Below the pieces are notes generated by a model that did not search any database, was not told the origin of the DNA, and saw only the letters and a list, made by a program, of their open reading frames with translations. A stretch of 64,000 nucleotides of DNA. Source: Sphingopyxis sp. (lineage in GTDB: Bacteria > Pseudomonadota > Alphaproteobacteria > Sphingomonadales > Sphingomonadaceae). The stretch covers positions 1-64,000 of the forward strand of contig NVXM01000009.1 in the NCBI GenBank assembly GCA_002733865.1. Reading direction: 5' to 3'. Positions 50,033 to 59,061 of the stretch are shown piece after piece; positions within the stretch are counted from its first letter, which is position 1; every line of letters begins with the position of its first letter. The position numbers and the translations under genes were made by a program.

Positions 50033-50568
50033 TGGCAACTCCGCATACATCACCGTCAACCTCTTCGACAGGCTGGGACCTAGGCATACGCCTGGGTCAC
50101 TGGTCGATGGCCACCCTATTTTTACTGAATTACTGGTGGCTTGAAGAAGGAGAAGACCTGCACGAATGGGCAGGGTACGCCCTCTTCGCTATTCTAGTGA
50201 TTCGATTTATTCGAGGTTTTATAGGCCCAGAGAACGCACGCTTTCGTGATTTTTTTCCAACACCAAAGCGATTACTCAACAATCTAAATAACTTCAAAGC
50301 GGAACAACTAAGCCACCAAGAAAACAGCCACCACAGCGCGATCGGTGGACTGATGGTTTTATTTCTTTTAATCACAATGACCATTACTGCCGTCAGTGGC
50401 TGGATGCAAGAGCTAGACGCCTTTTGGGGAGAAGACTGGGTACAAAACCTACACGCATGGTCTGCCGATGCCGTTATGATTGCTGTAGTTATTCATGTTT
50501 CCGCTGTATTGATTATTCAATATCGGTACAAGGTGTCACTTGTTAAACGCATGCTGAGTAATAGATAG
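50032..50568 (+). CDS. Cytochrome b561 family protein
   Basis: The 178-residue protein has four membrane segments and histidines typical of b-type haem ligands (GIRLGHWSMATLFLLNYWW, GEDLHEWAGYALFAIL, WVQNLHAWSADAVMIAVVIHVSAVL). It matches the short cytochrome b561 family. It is coupled to the PepSY gene by an overlap and probably transfers electrons across the inner membrane; a Fur box suggests iron control. Confidence 0.88.
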   Translation: MATPHTSPSTSSTGWDLGIRLGHWSMATLFLLNYWWLEEGEDLHEWAGYALFAILVIRFIRGFIGPENARFRDFFPTPKRLLNNLNNFKAEQLSHQENSHHSAIGGLMVLFLLITMTITAVSGWMQELDAFWGEDWVQNLHAWSADAVMIAVVIHVSAVLIIQYRYKVSLVKRMLSNR

Positions 50569-50642
50569 GAATGGTGAGGAAAAAAATAACAGTGAATTTC
50601 AAAGCTACTTATATTTCAAAGCCACTCATAATTCAAAGCCAC

Positions 50643-51218
50643 TTATTTTGGCTTCTCCCCTTGCATAAGCATCGACAAATATTTTGAAAATCTACGTTGC
50701 CTCGTTTCTTCTTTTTTAGCACTCGTTAAACCATAAGCAATCACATATCGATTCGACTTATTAAATGTTTCAAAAAACTCTTTGGCACTTGAGTGTTTCT
50801 CCAGCTCGGATAAAAAATCATCAGGCACTACAAACTCACTAACCACATAGGCTTCATCCCAACGACCGTCTGCCTTCGCTGAGCGAACATGCACCAGCCC
50901 AGCCTCTTGCATCCGACCTTCTCCAATCAAACGTTCAACATGCTCCGTGTTGCGTTTAGACCAAGCACTTCGCGACTTCCTTGGGGTTATCCGCTGAAGA
51001 TACGATTCACCATCAAGTGATTTTTTTACACCATCAATCCAACCCCAACATAAAACTTCAATCACTACATCATCCCAATCAACACTTTGGATGCCAGAAT
51101 GCTTTTTAAATATCTTTACCCACAACTCACTTTCAATCGCATGATTCGCCTCAAGCCATTCACAGAGATCTAACGGTGTTTCAAACGTCATGACTTTAGA
51201 TTGATCTGGCTCTGGCAT
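50643..51218 (-). CDS. YdeI/OmpD-associated family protein
   Basis: The 191-residue protein has the family blocks ELWVKIFKKHSG, VLCWGWIDGVKKSLDGESYLQRITPRKSRSAWSKRN, and a C-terminal RYVIAYGLTSAKKEETRQRR region. These cytoplasmic proteins have been linked to bacteriocin and antimicrobial peptide resistance in some species. It is unlinked in direction to the RiPP genes that follow 390 bases away. Confidence 0.85.
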   Translation of the reverse strand: MPEPDQSKVMTFETPLDLCEWLEANHAIESELWVKIFKKHSGIQSVDWDDVVIEVLCWGWIDGVKKSLDGESYLQRITPRKSRSAWSKRNTEHVERLIGEGRMQEAGLVHVRSAKADGRWDEAYVVSEFVVPDDFLSELEKHSSAKEFFETFNKSNRYVIAYGLTSAKKEETRQRRFSKYLSMLMQGEKPK

Positions 51219-51605
51219 ATTTTTAATCCCTCATACAACATAAAAAAGTTACAACACAAAATATTTTCCAATAAGGTCAGATTCTATAGCGACAATATAG
51301 AAAGAATCTATACCGGTCTTAGCTCTCTGACTAAAACAAATCCTCCCACCAACTAAAGCAGACGCTTGAAAAAACGAACACCCACGCCATTATTCATCAT
51401 CAAATGACCGTTTTGTTATTTTTATTGCCCATAGCTACACGTGTGAAAACTTACCTCACTTCCCGAACGGCCTTTAGTTATCAAGGACAATATAAACGTG
51501 CAGATCTAATGAGCTATCGGCAACACTCAAAAGGCTTGAATTCTTGCAATTAGCTCTTCAATATAAAGCTTCAAAAAAATCAGGTTCAAAACCAAGGAGA
51601 TTATT
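51219..51605. other. Intergenic region before the RiPP precursor
   Basis: No gene is seen. GATTCTATA and GAATCTATA occur at about 51283 and 51303. The precursor has a strong AAGGAG site at 51594. The promoter lies somewhere here but was not identified. Confidence 0.5.
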
Positions 51606-51938
51606 ATGACAAATACAACTCACCCTGTACTACAAGAAATCATCGCTAAAGCATGGGCTGATGAAGCGTTCAAAAAACAACTGGAAACCAACCCTGCTGA
51701 AGTATTAAAGCAAGCAGGACTACCGGTACCAAAAAATCAAAAAATTGAAGTCGTCTCCAACACAGAAGAAGTGATGTACCTAGTACTGCCACTACCACCA
51801 GAAAAAGCCGATTTTGATGTAATTGCACCTCAGGGCTTCTCTGCCCAGCAAGCACACGATGATGATAAAATCGGAGACATTACAATTCGCTGCGGTTCAT
51901 GCTGTAGCTTAGATGAAGTTATTAAAAATCACGGTTAA
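51606..51938 (+). CDS. NHLP-type RiPP precursor peptide (nitrile-hydratase-like leader)
   Basis: The 110-residue protein begins with a nitrile-hydratase-alpha-like leader (residues about 8-66: VLQEIIAKAWADEAFKKQL, NPAEVLKQAGLPVP, KIEVVSNTEEVMYLVLPLPP). The C-terminal part is a probable core with RCGSCCSLDEVIKNHG: three Cys and two Ser within ten residues, near the end. No typical GG cleavage motif is seen; the junction may be within AQQAHDDDKIGD. NHLP peptides are substrates of YcaO, lanthipeptide or radical SAM enzymes. A YcaO gene follows after five bases, so azoline formation on Cys or Ser is expected. Confidence 0.85.
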   Translation: MTNTTHPVLQEIIAKAWADEAFKKQLETNPAEVLKQAGLPVPKNQKIEVVSNTEEVMYLVLPLPPEKADFDVIAPQGFSAQQAHDDDKIGDITIRCGSCCSLDEVIKNHG

Positions 51939-51943
51939 TACAC

Positions 51944-53428
51944 ATGTTAAGCAATAAGCACCGAGAACGCTTAACGCTTAACATGAGTGATCACCCTCCC
52001 TCCAAGGAGGGAGGTGTGACACTTAAATTTCAGATATTTGAAATACTCAAAGCTGCATACAAAACCAATGGCTCATCATTAGAGATACACGAGATAGTGC
52101 GCGCGCTGCCTAATTACCCCACTGCGCATATATTATATCAGTTATCACTGATGGAAACTGAATCCCTATTGCTTAGAGAGTCAGCGTTTTACCCCTTGCG
52201 GACTGAATTCTCAAATCTCAATGCAGAGTACCCTGATACATTTAAACCATACCAAGGGTTAGTATACGAGCCACCAAAATTTATCCCCTTACCTGATGGG
52301 TTATTTGTCTATCAAACCGACCTAATTCATTACCCTGACGATATTGCCATCGGCCGCTCAGACAAACGTGAATTGGCTAAGCTCACTTGCACTGCGGAAG
52401 CGTATGAGCGAGATAGCATACGATATAAAGAAGGGGATTCTTTCTTTCGCAGTAAGGCCAATGGCTCAGACAATTTCTTATTACCAAGCGACTTACTTAT
52501 AGATAATGACTTACTTATAGATAATGACTTGCATATAGGTGACGACTTTCCTTTAAGAAGCGGCGCTAAAATAAACACCTGCGAAAGAAGCCATGAGTAC
52601 GACTGGTTATCAGCAACTAATTTATTAAATGGAGAGAATCACTGGTTGCCTGCTGGGTTATGTTTATTAGACTTTCCCGAAAAATACAAAGGTGACATCC
52701 TTGGTACCGACAGCACCGGATGCGCAACAGGATCAACCACAGAGCAAGCAATCAAACATGCCGTGCTTGAAGTCATCGAGCGAGATGCGGCGGCTATTTG
52801 GTGGCGTGCAAAGTTACCTTGTCCGGAAGTGCCTTCACAAGCTCAATCAACCGATTTCATCCTGACGTTAAAAAAACAGCTGGCACTTAAAGGCTATAAT
52901 ACTTGCGCACTGGATATTACAAACGACTTAGGAATACCGGTGGTCGCTACCGTTGCATGGAACACAAAAACAGGTAAAGAAATATTCATCGCCTTAGGCT
53001 GTGATTTAACACTAGCTGGGGCAACTCGTAAAAGCTTTTTAGAGCTGATGCAGCGCACAGCCATCGTATTAGCCACTTGCCCAGTGATACCTGAACCGCA
53101 ACACCCATTTCAAATTTGGCTTGATAACGAACACATTGATGATTATCCGCAATTACAGCCCTATGATGTCAAACCTGTTGCTGAATCAAATGTCGAAGAC
53201 GTAAACGAACTAATTCAGCACCTGAATAAGACTCACCTTCACCCTACATACGCAGTGAATTTAACAAGGGACAGTTTAAGTCCGCCCGTCGTGCGCGTAT
53301 TTATTCCTAAGCTATGTAATTCTATTCACTATAAAGGAGACAGGCTTTTCAACATGCCAGTTACTTTAAAAAGAGGCGGAAAGAGGTTAACGGCTGAAGA
53401 CTTGGAATCAAAAGCACTGATACTTTAG
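51944..53428 (+). CDS. YcaO-domain enzyme with N-terminal winged-helix-like region
   Basis: The 494-residue protein has two parts. Residues about 25-85 (LKFQIFEILKAAYKTNGSSL, YQLSLMETESLLLRESAFYPL) look like a winged helix of the kind used for leader binding in E1-like partner proteins. Residues about 150-490 form a YcaO domain with two ATP-site blocks, CTAEAYERDSIRYKEG and GSTTEQAIKHAVLEVIERDA. The C-terminus lacks the PxPxP motif of classical cyclodehydratases. No E1-like, TfuA, SagB-type dehydrogenase or transporter gene is adjacent. A stretch at 52493-52547 has tandem 18-bp repeats coding LLIDND units. ATP-dependent backbone modification of the precursor is expected. Confidence 0.85.
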   Translation: MLSNKHRERLTLNMSDHPPSKEGGVTLKFQIFEILKAAYKTNGSSLEIHEIVRALPNYPTAHILYQLSLMETESLLLRESAFYPLRTEFSNLNAEYPDTFKPYQGLVYEPPKFIPLPDGLFVYQTDLIHYPDDIAIGRSDKRELAKLTCTAEAYERDSIRYKEGDSFFRSKANGSDNFLLPSDLLIDNDLLIDNDLHIGDDFPLRSGAKINTCERSHEYDWLSATNLLNGENHWLPAGLCLLDFPEKYKGDILGTDSTGCATGSTTEQAIKHAVLEVIERDAAAIWWRAKLPCPEVPSQAQSTDFILTLKKQLALKGYNTCALDITNDLGIPVVATVAWNTKTGKEIFIALGCDLTLAGATRKSFLELMQRTAIVLATCPVIPEPQHPFQIWLDNEHIDDYPQLQPYDVKPVAESNVEDVNELIQHLNKTHLHPTYAVNLTRDSLSPPVVRVFIPKLCNSIHYKGDRLFNMPVTLKRGGKRLTAEDLESKALIL

Positions 53429-53472
53429 CGCGACATTCACTCATCCGTTATCGACAGCCGATCTTTAAATAG

Positions 53473-54231
53473 TTAACGTAAACTAGTATCTCGTTCCAGT
53501 AATGAAATAAATCGCTCGGCAAATAGATAGGCGTCACCCGGCCAACGAGCAGAGATATAATGACCATCCTCAACAACAAACGCATGTTTATGGTCTGAAG
53601 CCGTTCCTCGTTTCCCAAGATTAATCGGCCCTCTTAGAAAATCGTCTGAAACGGTCAAAGCCTCACGTACTTCATCCTCAACATAAGCCGGATATGTACG
53701 GTAGTAATTCCCTAATTTCCAAAATGTTAAATAAAAGGCAAGTTTTTCCATATACTTAGGAAGGCATGTCGTTTTAACCCCTTGCAACAAAGACTTCCCC
53801 GCCGCATCTTTTGCTCTAGCAAGAGGGATAACACCGTGACAAATAGCACCAACGGGACGCTTTGTCGCCCAAAAGTCTGCGAGAAACTGATGAAGCTGTG
53901 TACTCCCTAAGTATTGACGCATTCCCTGTGCATGTCCGCCTGGCAGCAGTAATGCATCAAAATTATTTACATCTAAATCTGACCAAGAGAATGGGTTTTG
54001 AAATGCATGATCGTCACACATTTCATAATAAAACTGTAAAGGTTCTGCCTCAGCCCCCAATTCCCCGAATATAACACCCGTCAACAAGAGAGGATCAGCA
54101 GCAGGTTTACTGTCACCATTTTCAGTCGCAAAAACCACTTCGTGCTCAGCGTTTTTTAACATTCGCCACGGAACGGCTACTTCAGTAACGTCAAAATCTT
54201 TATCAGGCAGTGGGATTAAAATTTTAGCCAT
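53473..54231 (-). CDS. DJ-1/PfpI-family class I glutamine amidotransferase-like protein
   Basis: The ATG at 54231 gives 252 residues; a GTG at 54240 also has a possible ribosome site. The fold begins AKILIPLPDKDFDVTEVAVPW, then FDALLLPGGHAQGM and the nucleophile elbow PVGAICHGVIPLAR with the reactive Cys. The family includes chaperones, glyoxalases and proteases. It is convergent to the RiPP genes. Function in this context is unclear. Confidence 0.82.
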   Translation of the reverse strand: MAKILIPLPDKDFDVTEVAVPWRMLKNAEHEVVFATENGDSKPAADPLLLTGVIFGELGAEAEPLQFYYEMCDDHAFQNPFSWSDLDVNNFDALLLPGGHAQGMRQYLGSTQLHQFLADFWATKRPVGAICHGVIPLARAKDAAGKSLLQGVKTTCLPKYMEKLAFYLTFWKLGNYYRTYPAYVEDEVREALTVSDDFLRGPINLGKRGTASDHKHAFVVEDGHYISARWPGDAYLFAERFISLLERDTSLR

Positions 54232-54432
54232 TACACTCACTATTTTTCCGTTACAAGGAGATTACCTCCAGACATTCATACTCATGATAATGCATGATTA
54301 TTCTCATTGGTCAACTCAGTAAGAATAGACACTAGAAAATAATAACTTTCAGAAATAACAGCTCCCTCCTTAACAAACGAATAAAAACGCTCGGTGAACA
54401 CAGTTGAAAACTAAGTGTTACTAGATGTCTTT

Positions 54433-54846
54433 CTACTGACTATTTAAGCTGACTTTAAGCTGCTCTTCAATGATCATCTGAAGCCGGGCTCGCTGCGCCG
54501 CATCCAAAGCTTCACCTCTAATAAATTTCTGCGAGAACAGATTACCTTTGAAAACCGAGTGCCAGCGCTCAACCACCTCAAGATCAGACCACTGGTCGGC
54601 TTGCTGTTTGTCGATATGAAGCACAACGTGATAGTGATTACTCATGATCGCGTACGCCGCAATATTGATTGCGTACGTCTGAGGCAGGGCGAGCAACTTC
54701 TCCTCTAACTAACCGCGACGGTGTTCATAGCTTTGACCCGAATATGAATCCGTACCGCAAAGAAATGCCCTTCGGACGCAGCGTGATACGCAGTGATAGT
54801 AAGGCGTAGCATCCAGAGCAATCTGCTGTTTTCTTGGCTTGGGCAT
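54433..54846 (-). pseudogene. RAYT (REP-associated tyrosine transposase) remnant 1, with in-frame TAG
   Basis: Starting at the ATG at 54846 the reading frame gives MPKPRKQQIALDATPYYHCV, CRRAFLCGTD-like and YEHRRG, then TAG, then continues in frame through NIAAYAIMSNHYHVVLHID to 54433. The HYHVVLH block is the HUH metal motif. The frame then stops early, without the usual C-terminal part. So it carries a nonsense mutation and is also truncated. A second remnant with the same start is at 57232-57441. Confidence 0.85.
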
Positions 54847-54946
54847 AGTGTTGATCCTTCAACAACACAGGTAATAAAAGAATACCAAAGCCTGATTATT
54901 GATCAATCAGGATAAAGTAATAGCGTGGGTGTCCTATTAGTTCTAT
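54843..54946. repeat. Direct repeat unit upstream of RAYT remnant 1
   Basis: About 100 bp starting CATAGTGTTGATCC and ending CGTGGGTGTCCTATTAGTT is nearly the same as the unit at 57438-57538. It contains the inverted repeat CCTGATT-ATTGATC-AATCAGG (54891-54911) and GTGGGTGTCC (54925-54934). GTGG next to a hairpin is the usual form of REP targets of RAYTs. Confidence 0.75.
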
Positions 54947-54948
54947 TG

Positions 54949-57105
54949 TTATTGAAACTGAGCACTTCGTCCCGTTTTCAGATCAACCGAGAAAATACCC
55001 AGATCTATAGTAGCCAATATGACACCTGAGTCCGGAATGTACTGAATTTCGTAACCGCCAAGGGTTCTCCCCACAGATATATCACCTAACGCCAGCGTAG
55101 TTATGTACTTGAGCTGATTACCATCTACGTCATAGGAATAGATGTCTCCATTTGTGAAAAGAATATAAAGAGTGTTGTCTGGGACGAAAAGGTACGTAGC
55201 CCCAGGTGTTGCCGGAGCAGAAACTTTCAAAAGATCGTCAAATAGTCTGTGCCTCTCGCCCGACGCTAGGTCTACCCTGACTACTTCGTTACCTGAAGGA
55301 AGTTGCCCAGAAACCCAAAGTGCACCCCCTTCGTCGTCATACTGAATATCACTTACGGATGTGAAATCAAAGCCGTCATCAACAGATTCAGGGAGTAGTG
55401 TAAGCTCATCGGTATCGAGGTTTACTTTAAACAACTGCCGGCCATTGGACGAATAGATAGCTCCTCCAGAGCTACTCAGAGCCATACCACCAGCATAAAA
55501 GTCATCAAAGCCAGCCGGCTTTAGTAACGGGATCTCTGTTCTGTTTCCTGTACTAAGATTGACTGAATAGAGGTCAGATCTGGAATCAAATACGTATGCC
55601 GTTTCCGTGGATGAATCAATAAACATCTCTTGTATCCAGCCGATATTTCCGCCCTCTCCCACAATTGAATCGTGATAATCGTAATTATCGCTCGTGACTA
55701 TTTTCCCCCGTCCGCTATCAATGGAGTATTTTCCGATTGCGTCCATGTATGAAAAATAAACTTCGCCAGTAACGAGGTCGAAATATGAATGATCATAGCC
55801 ACTAATTACAGACCACTTGTCGAGGTGACTACTGACAACCAACTCGCCATTTCCACTATCATCAAGGCGGTAAATATTATCTGTGATTGTATTATGAAGA
55901 TAAACGTTGGTAGTCCCTTCAAACGAAATCGCTGAGCGAAAACCATACATTTGAAGACTATCAATACCAAGTATCGCTTTATCGACTATTTCTCCTGTGC
56001 TCTTATCATATGAGATAATTTTATCGTTATATGCTTCTACTTTAAGATAAAATGTATTTTCGTCAGCACTGATACCAATAATAGAGCGAGACTGAGGAAT
56101 ATTTTCCACGAGGATAGTTCTGTCACCTGATGCAAGATCGACTTTATACAAATTATATGGTGCTTCTGTTCCAGTCGTGGCAATGATGTAGAACGCCTTA
56201 TCGGAGGAACTCAGAACACCTCCACTGCTGTAATAAAATCGATCACCAGATCCACGGGGACCACCTGAAACTTCTGTAAGCGCACCACTATCAGGGTCAA
56301 CTTGATAAAGAACGTGTATTTGATCACCGTGGTTATCGATTGCCTCGCCATTGTATCCGCTAGGTGTGTAATAGTAGATATCGCCAGTCTCTCTATCTGA
56401 ATATAAGCTCCCGCCCGGACCGTTCCAAGAGATATCGTCTACGCCATGCTGCTCAATGTCGAAATGTGCAACAGTAAGGCCTGTGGAGATCCGATGTACC
56501 CACAATCCCCAATGTGAATCTGCCGAATAAATACGATCACCAACCTTCGTCAACCGACGATCGCGATTTGCGGCCTCAACGCTCATCAAAGGATCTACGA
56601 TACCAGTTGTGAAATCTACCCGAAAAATGGTATTTGCAGGATAACTGAATAAGTATGCTTCTGTTTCTTTACCAACTATATTTGAGCTGATGTCTCCAGG
56701 GCTGCGTAGCACTCGATAGTCATCTGAGTGCAAGACTGTATCATCCGATAACAAAGAAACCCTGATGGTATTTATCAACGATTTATTGAGCGGTATTCCA
56801 TCTATACGCCAAAGCCCATTTTCATCGACGTCTACACTGGCTGAAAATTCACCTTTAGTTACGCGAATACTATCCGTGTTCTCACGGTAGTCTGACTTAA
56901 TACTACCGACGAAATCGATATTGCCCCCAAAATAAAGAGAGTCTGCTCCGGGGTACAACAGAGTTGAGGCGTAGCTTACTTCATCTGGGATAACCTGCTC
57001 TGGAATCTCCGTCAGATCAGAGTCACTACCTTGCGAATCCCCAGAGGGTTTGCCACAACCTGAAATTAGAAATGGGAATACCAAAATCAGGAGACTTTTC
57101 TTCAT
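54949..57105 (-). CDS. Large beta-propeller-like lipoprotein
   Basis: The 718-residue protein has a lipoprotein signal peptide (LLILVFPFLISGC, lipid Cys at 17). After a Ser/Asp-rich linker there are many repeats of about 45 residues with the pattern LYKVDLASGDRT, LYSVNLSTGNRTEIP, LFKVNLDTDELTLLP and VVRVDLASGERHRL, typical of beta-propeller blades. No catalytic motif is recognised. It is a likely surface or periplasmic binding protein. It sits exactly between two copies of a RAYT-linked repeat. Confidence 0.75.
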   Translation of the reverse strand: MKKSLLILVFPFLISGCGKPSGDSQGSDSDLTEIPEQVIPDEVSYASTLLYPGADSLYFGGNIDFVGSIKSDYRENTDSIRVTKGEFSASVDVDENGLWRIDGIPLNKSLINTIRVSLLSDDTVLHSDDYRVLRSPGDISSNIVGKETEAYLFSYPANTIFRVDFTTGIVDPLMSVEAANRDRRLTKVGDRIYSADSHWGLWVHRISTGLTVAHFDIEQHGVDDISWNGPGGSLYSDRETGDIYYYTPSGYNGEAIDNHGDQIHVLYQVDPDSGALTEVSGGPRGSGDRFYYSSGGVLSSSDKAFYIIATTGTEAPYNLYKVDLASGDRTILVENIPQSRSIIGISADENTFYLKVEAYNDKIISYDKSTGEIVDKAILGIDSLQMYGFRSAISFEGTTNVYLHNTITDNIYRLDDSGNGELVVSSHLDKWSVISGYDHSYFDLVTGEVYFSYMDAIGKYSIDSGRGKIVTSDNYDYHDSIVGEGGNIGWIQEMFIDSSTETAYVFDSRSDLYSVNLSTGNRTEIPLLKPAGFDDFYAGGMALSSSGGAIYSSNGRQLFKVNLDTDELTLLPESVDDGFDFTSVSDIQYDDEGGALWVSGQLPSGNEVVRVDLASGERHRLFDDLLKVSAPATPGATYLFVPDNTLYILFTNGDIYSYDVDGNQLKYITTLALGDISVGRTLGGYEIQYIPDSGVILATIDLGIFSVDLKTGRSAQFQ

Positions 57106-57231
57106 ACTGCATCCCTATAAAGCTCAATTCCTCTGCCGAACTATCGACTTCGAGGAAAAGCACACTATAAAGGATATACTGTATTGAGCATAGATTTCAT
57201 AGGAAAGTAAGAGACTATCTGGACATATAAA

Positions 57232-57441
57232 TCAACTTATGATCACGTACGCAGCAATTTCACTGGCGAAGGTTTGGAATAAGGTCAGCGATTTATCTTC
57301 TAGCCAGCCAAGGCGTTGCTCGTAATACTCTCCCGTCGATTTATCCGTGCCACATAGAAAGGCCCGACGGACACAGCGTGAGACGCAGTGATAGTAAGGC
57401 GTAGCATCCAGAGCAATCTGCTGTTTTCTTGGCTTGGGCAT
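57232..57441 (-). pseudogene. RAYT remnant 2, N-terminal fragment
   Basis: The 69-residue frame begins MPKPRKQQIALDATPYYHCVS, the same as remnant 1, but stops after SEIAAYVIIS, just where the HUH motif would come. It keeps an intact YEQRLGWLEDKSL where remnant 1 has a stop. Only the N-terminal part of the transposase is present. Confidence 0.85.
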
Positions 57442-57538
57442 AGTATTGATCCTTCAACCACAAAGGTAATAAAAGAATACCAAAGCCTGATTATTGATCA
57501 ATCAGGATAAAGTACTAACGTGGGTGTCCTATTAGTTG
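57438..57538. repeat. Direct repeat unit upstream of RAYT remnant 2
   Basis: This is the second copy of the unit at 54843-54946. It has the same CCTGATT-ATTGATC-AATCAGG inverted repeat (57486-57506) and GTGGGTGTCC (57520-57529). Confidence 0.75.
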
Positions 57539-57593
57539 TGTAAGGCTGCTTTATATAGCCGAACGGGTTTAACCCGAATAGGCAGCCTAATGC

Positions 57594-57640
57594 TTGGTTA
57601 AACCCGGACTGGTTAAACCCGGACTGGTTAAACCCGGACA
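57594..57640. repeat. 15-bp tandem repeat TGGTTAAACCCGGAC
   Basis: Three tandem copies of TGGTTAAACCCGGAC lie in the intergenic space, next to two copies of CAGCCTAAT (near 57584 and 57643). No gene is seen in 57541-57795. Confidence 0.85.
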
Positions 57641-57795
57641 GTCAGCCTAATACCTCACCTAAAAACTGCCCATTCGTACGAAAACAAGCAGATTCCTGCA
57701 TCTTGAACCAACTCCCCTATGGAAAATCTTAACGGTGAAATTTAATGCGGAAAACCGAAGTATTTATTCTTATCTAGGCTCTCTTGTTTATTATA

Positions 57796-58530
57796 TTAAG
57801 AAAATACTTTAGTCTTCTGAGAAATAGCGACACTTGCTAATAGATCATAGAATTTAGATCCCTTATATCTAGAGTATGGAATTATCAATTCTCTTTCTGG
57901 ACTTAACAGAAATGGAAGTATTTCTTTCGGGAAGTTTTGATTGCATACTTTAATCAAAATATGAAATCCACCAAAATAGAATGAATAACAGTTAATTCCG
58001 TCGATTCGTTTTCTTCTTGGACCGAGCATAGCAATATCCTTAGGCGGTGAATCAAACTTAAAAACCATAACAGAATAATCATTTAATCCGAAAGAGAAAT
58101 CTCGATAGAATAAGTCGACTAACTGCTTCTCATGCTTAACCCCCAAAGAAACATGAGAATAAAAATCGTGACTCGACCATGATGCCCTCAAAAGAACAGA
58201 AAGAAAGAATATTTTCAGTTTTTTATAATCAAAATCAGTTTCTCGAATCCCCTGAATTGATCCATCCAAAACGATGTAATTAGAATTATTCGACAATCCC
58301 CTTATAAATCTAATTCCGTAGTCATCACAGGCATCAAATTTACGTTCACAATCATTACATAAAATTCTTTCATCATATGGTCCAATTGGAGATTTTTTAG
58401 GGTATTTAGTAGGGTCTGAAGAAATCAATTTTGATGATTCTCCTGAGGTATTCAATTCTATAAAAAACGTCTCAGGTATAATATGTGATTTAACAGGCTT
58501 CTTATCGCAACAACATAATTTACAGATCAT
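57796..58530 (-). CDS. HNH-like zinc-finger protein of unknown function
   Basis: The 244-residue protein begins MICKLCCCDKKPVKSHIIPE and has ILCNDCERKFDACDDYG near residue 57. The paired CxxC motifs with SHIIP between them resemble treble-clef zinc sites seen in HNH endonuclease-related proteins. The rest is unassigned. The gene is AT-rich compared with its neighbours, which suggests transfer. It may be a defence-type nuclease, but the catalytic His/Asn set is not obvious. Confidence 0.5.
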   Translation of the reverse strand: MICKLCCCDKKPVKSHIIPETFFIELNTSGESSKLISSDPTKYPKKSPIGPYDERILCNDCERKFDACDDYGIRFIRGLSNNSNYIVLDGSIQGIRETDFDYKKLKIFFLSVLLRASWSSHDFYSHVSLGVKHEKQLVDLFYRDFSFGLNDYSVMVFKFDSPPKDIAMLGPRRKRIDGINCYSFYFGGFHILIKVCNQNFPKEILPFLLSPERELIIPYSRYKGSKFYDLLASVAISQKTKVFS

Positions 58531-59061
58531 TTGAAATCCACATCGAAAAATTTAAAAGACCTATCAATCTAAAATTCACTTTCTTTCTATTATTGGGCTT
58601 ACACCACCATCGTGCCCAACTCTCTGTCTTACGATTAATCATTCATGCCCTTGCAAGGTACAAGTGTATACGGTCCTATGAATTCATCATTTACCATACT
58701 ATCTAATAAATAAAGTCCTTCATCTATCGAAGACGTAGTTCATGCGCAATGACTTCACCTGTAGGTCAGATAAAGCACGCCTGACAGGTCTCGAATATTG
58801 TAGGATAACCACAGGTGGCTTACTTACAGCAACCCCTACATTAATTTTCAACTGTCTACTGTTTTCGAGTGAGTAGTTTTTCTTTCACTGCATGCGCTGG
58901 CGAAGATCATAAACCCAAACGTTCTTAGCCGATAAGGTTAAGTTGTTAGCGCACCCCAGAATACTGATTACAATACCTAGTAAGAGAAGATTTTTTCTCA
59001 GGGTAAATATGTATACTCAGGCTCTATCCAACTTATGATGGCAGTATAATAAAATTACACT
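58531..59061. other. Intergenic region before the second GNAT module
   Basis: No gene, attC site or clear repeat was found. GTTGTTAGCGC at about 58942 recalls an attC edge, but no partner arm could be found. Confidence 0.45.

Noticed and set aside
58940-58955. attC site near the second GNAT pair
   Set aside because: Only a GTTGTTAGC-like edge is seen; no matching RYYYAAC partner or stem could be found.
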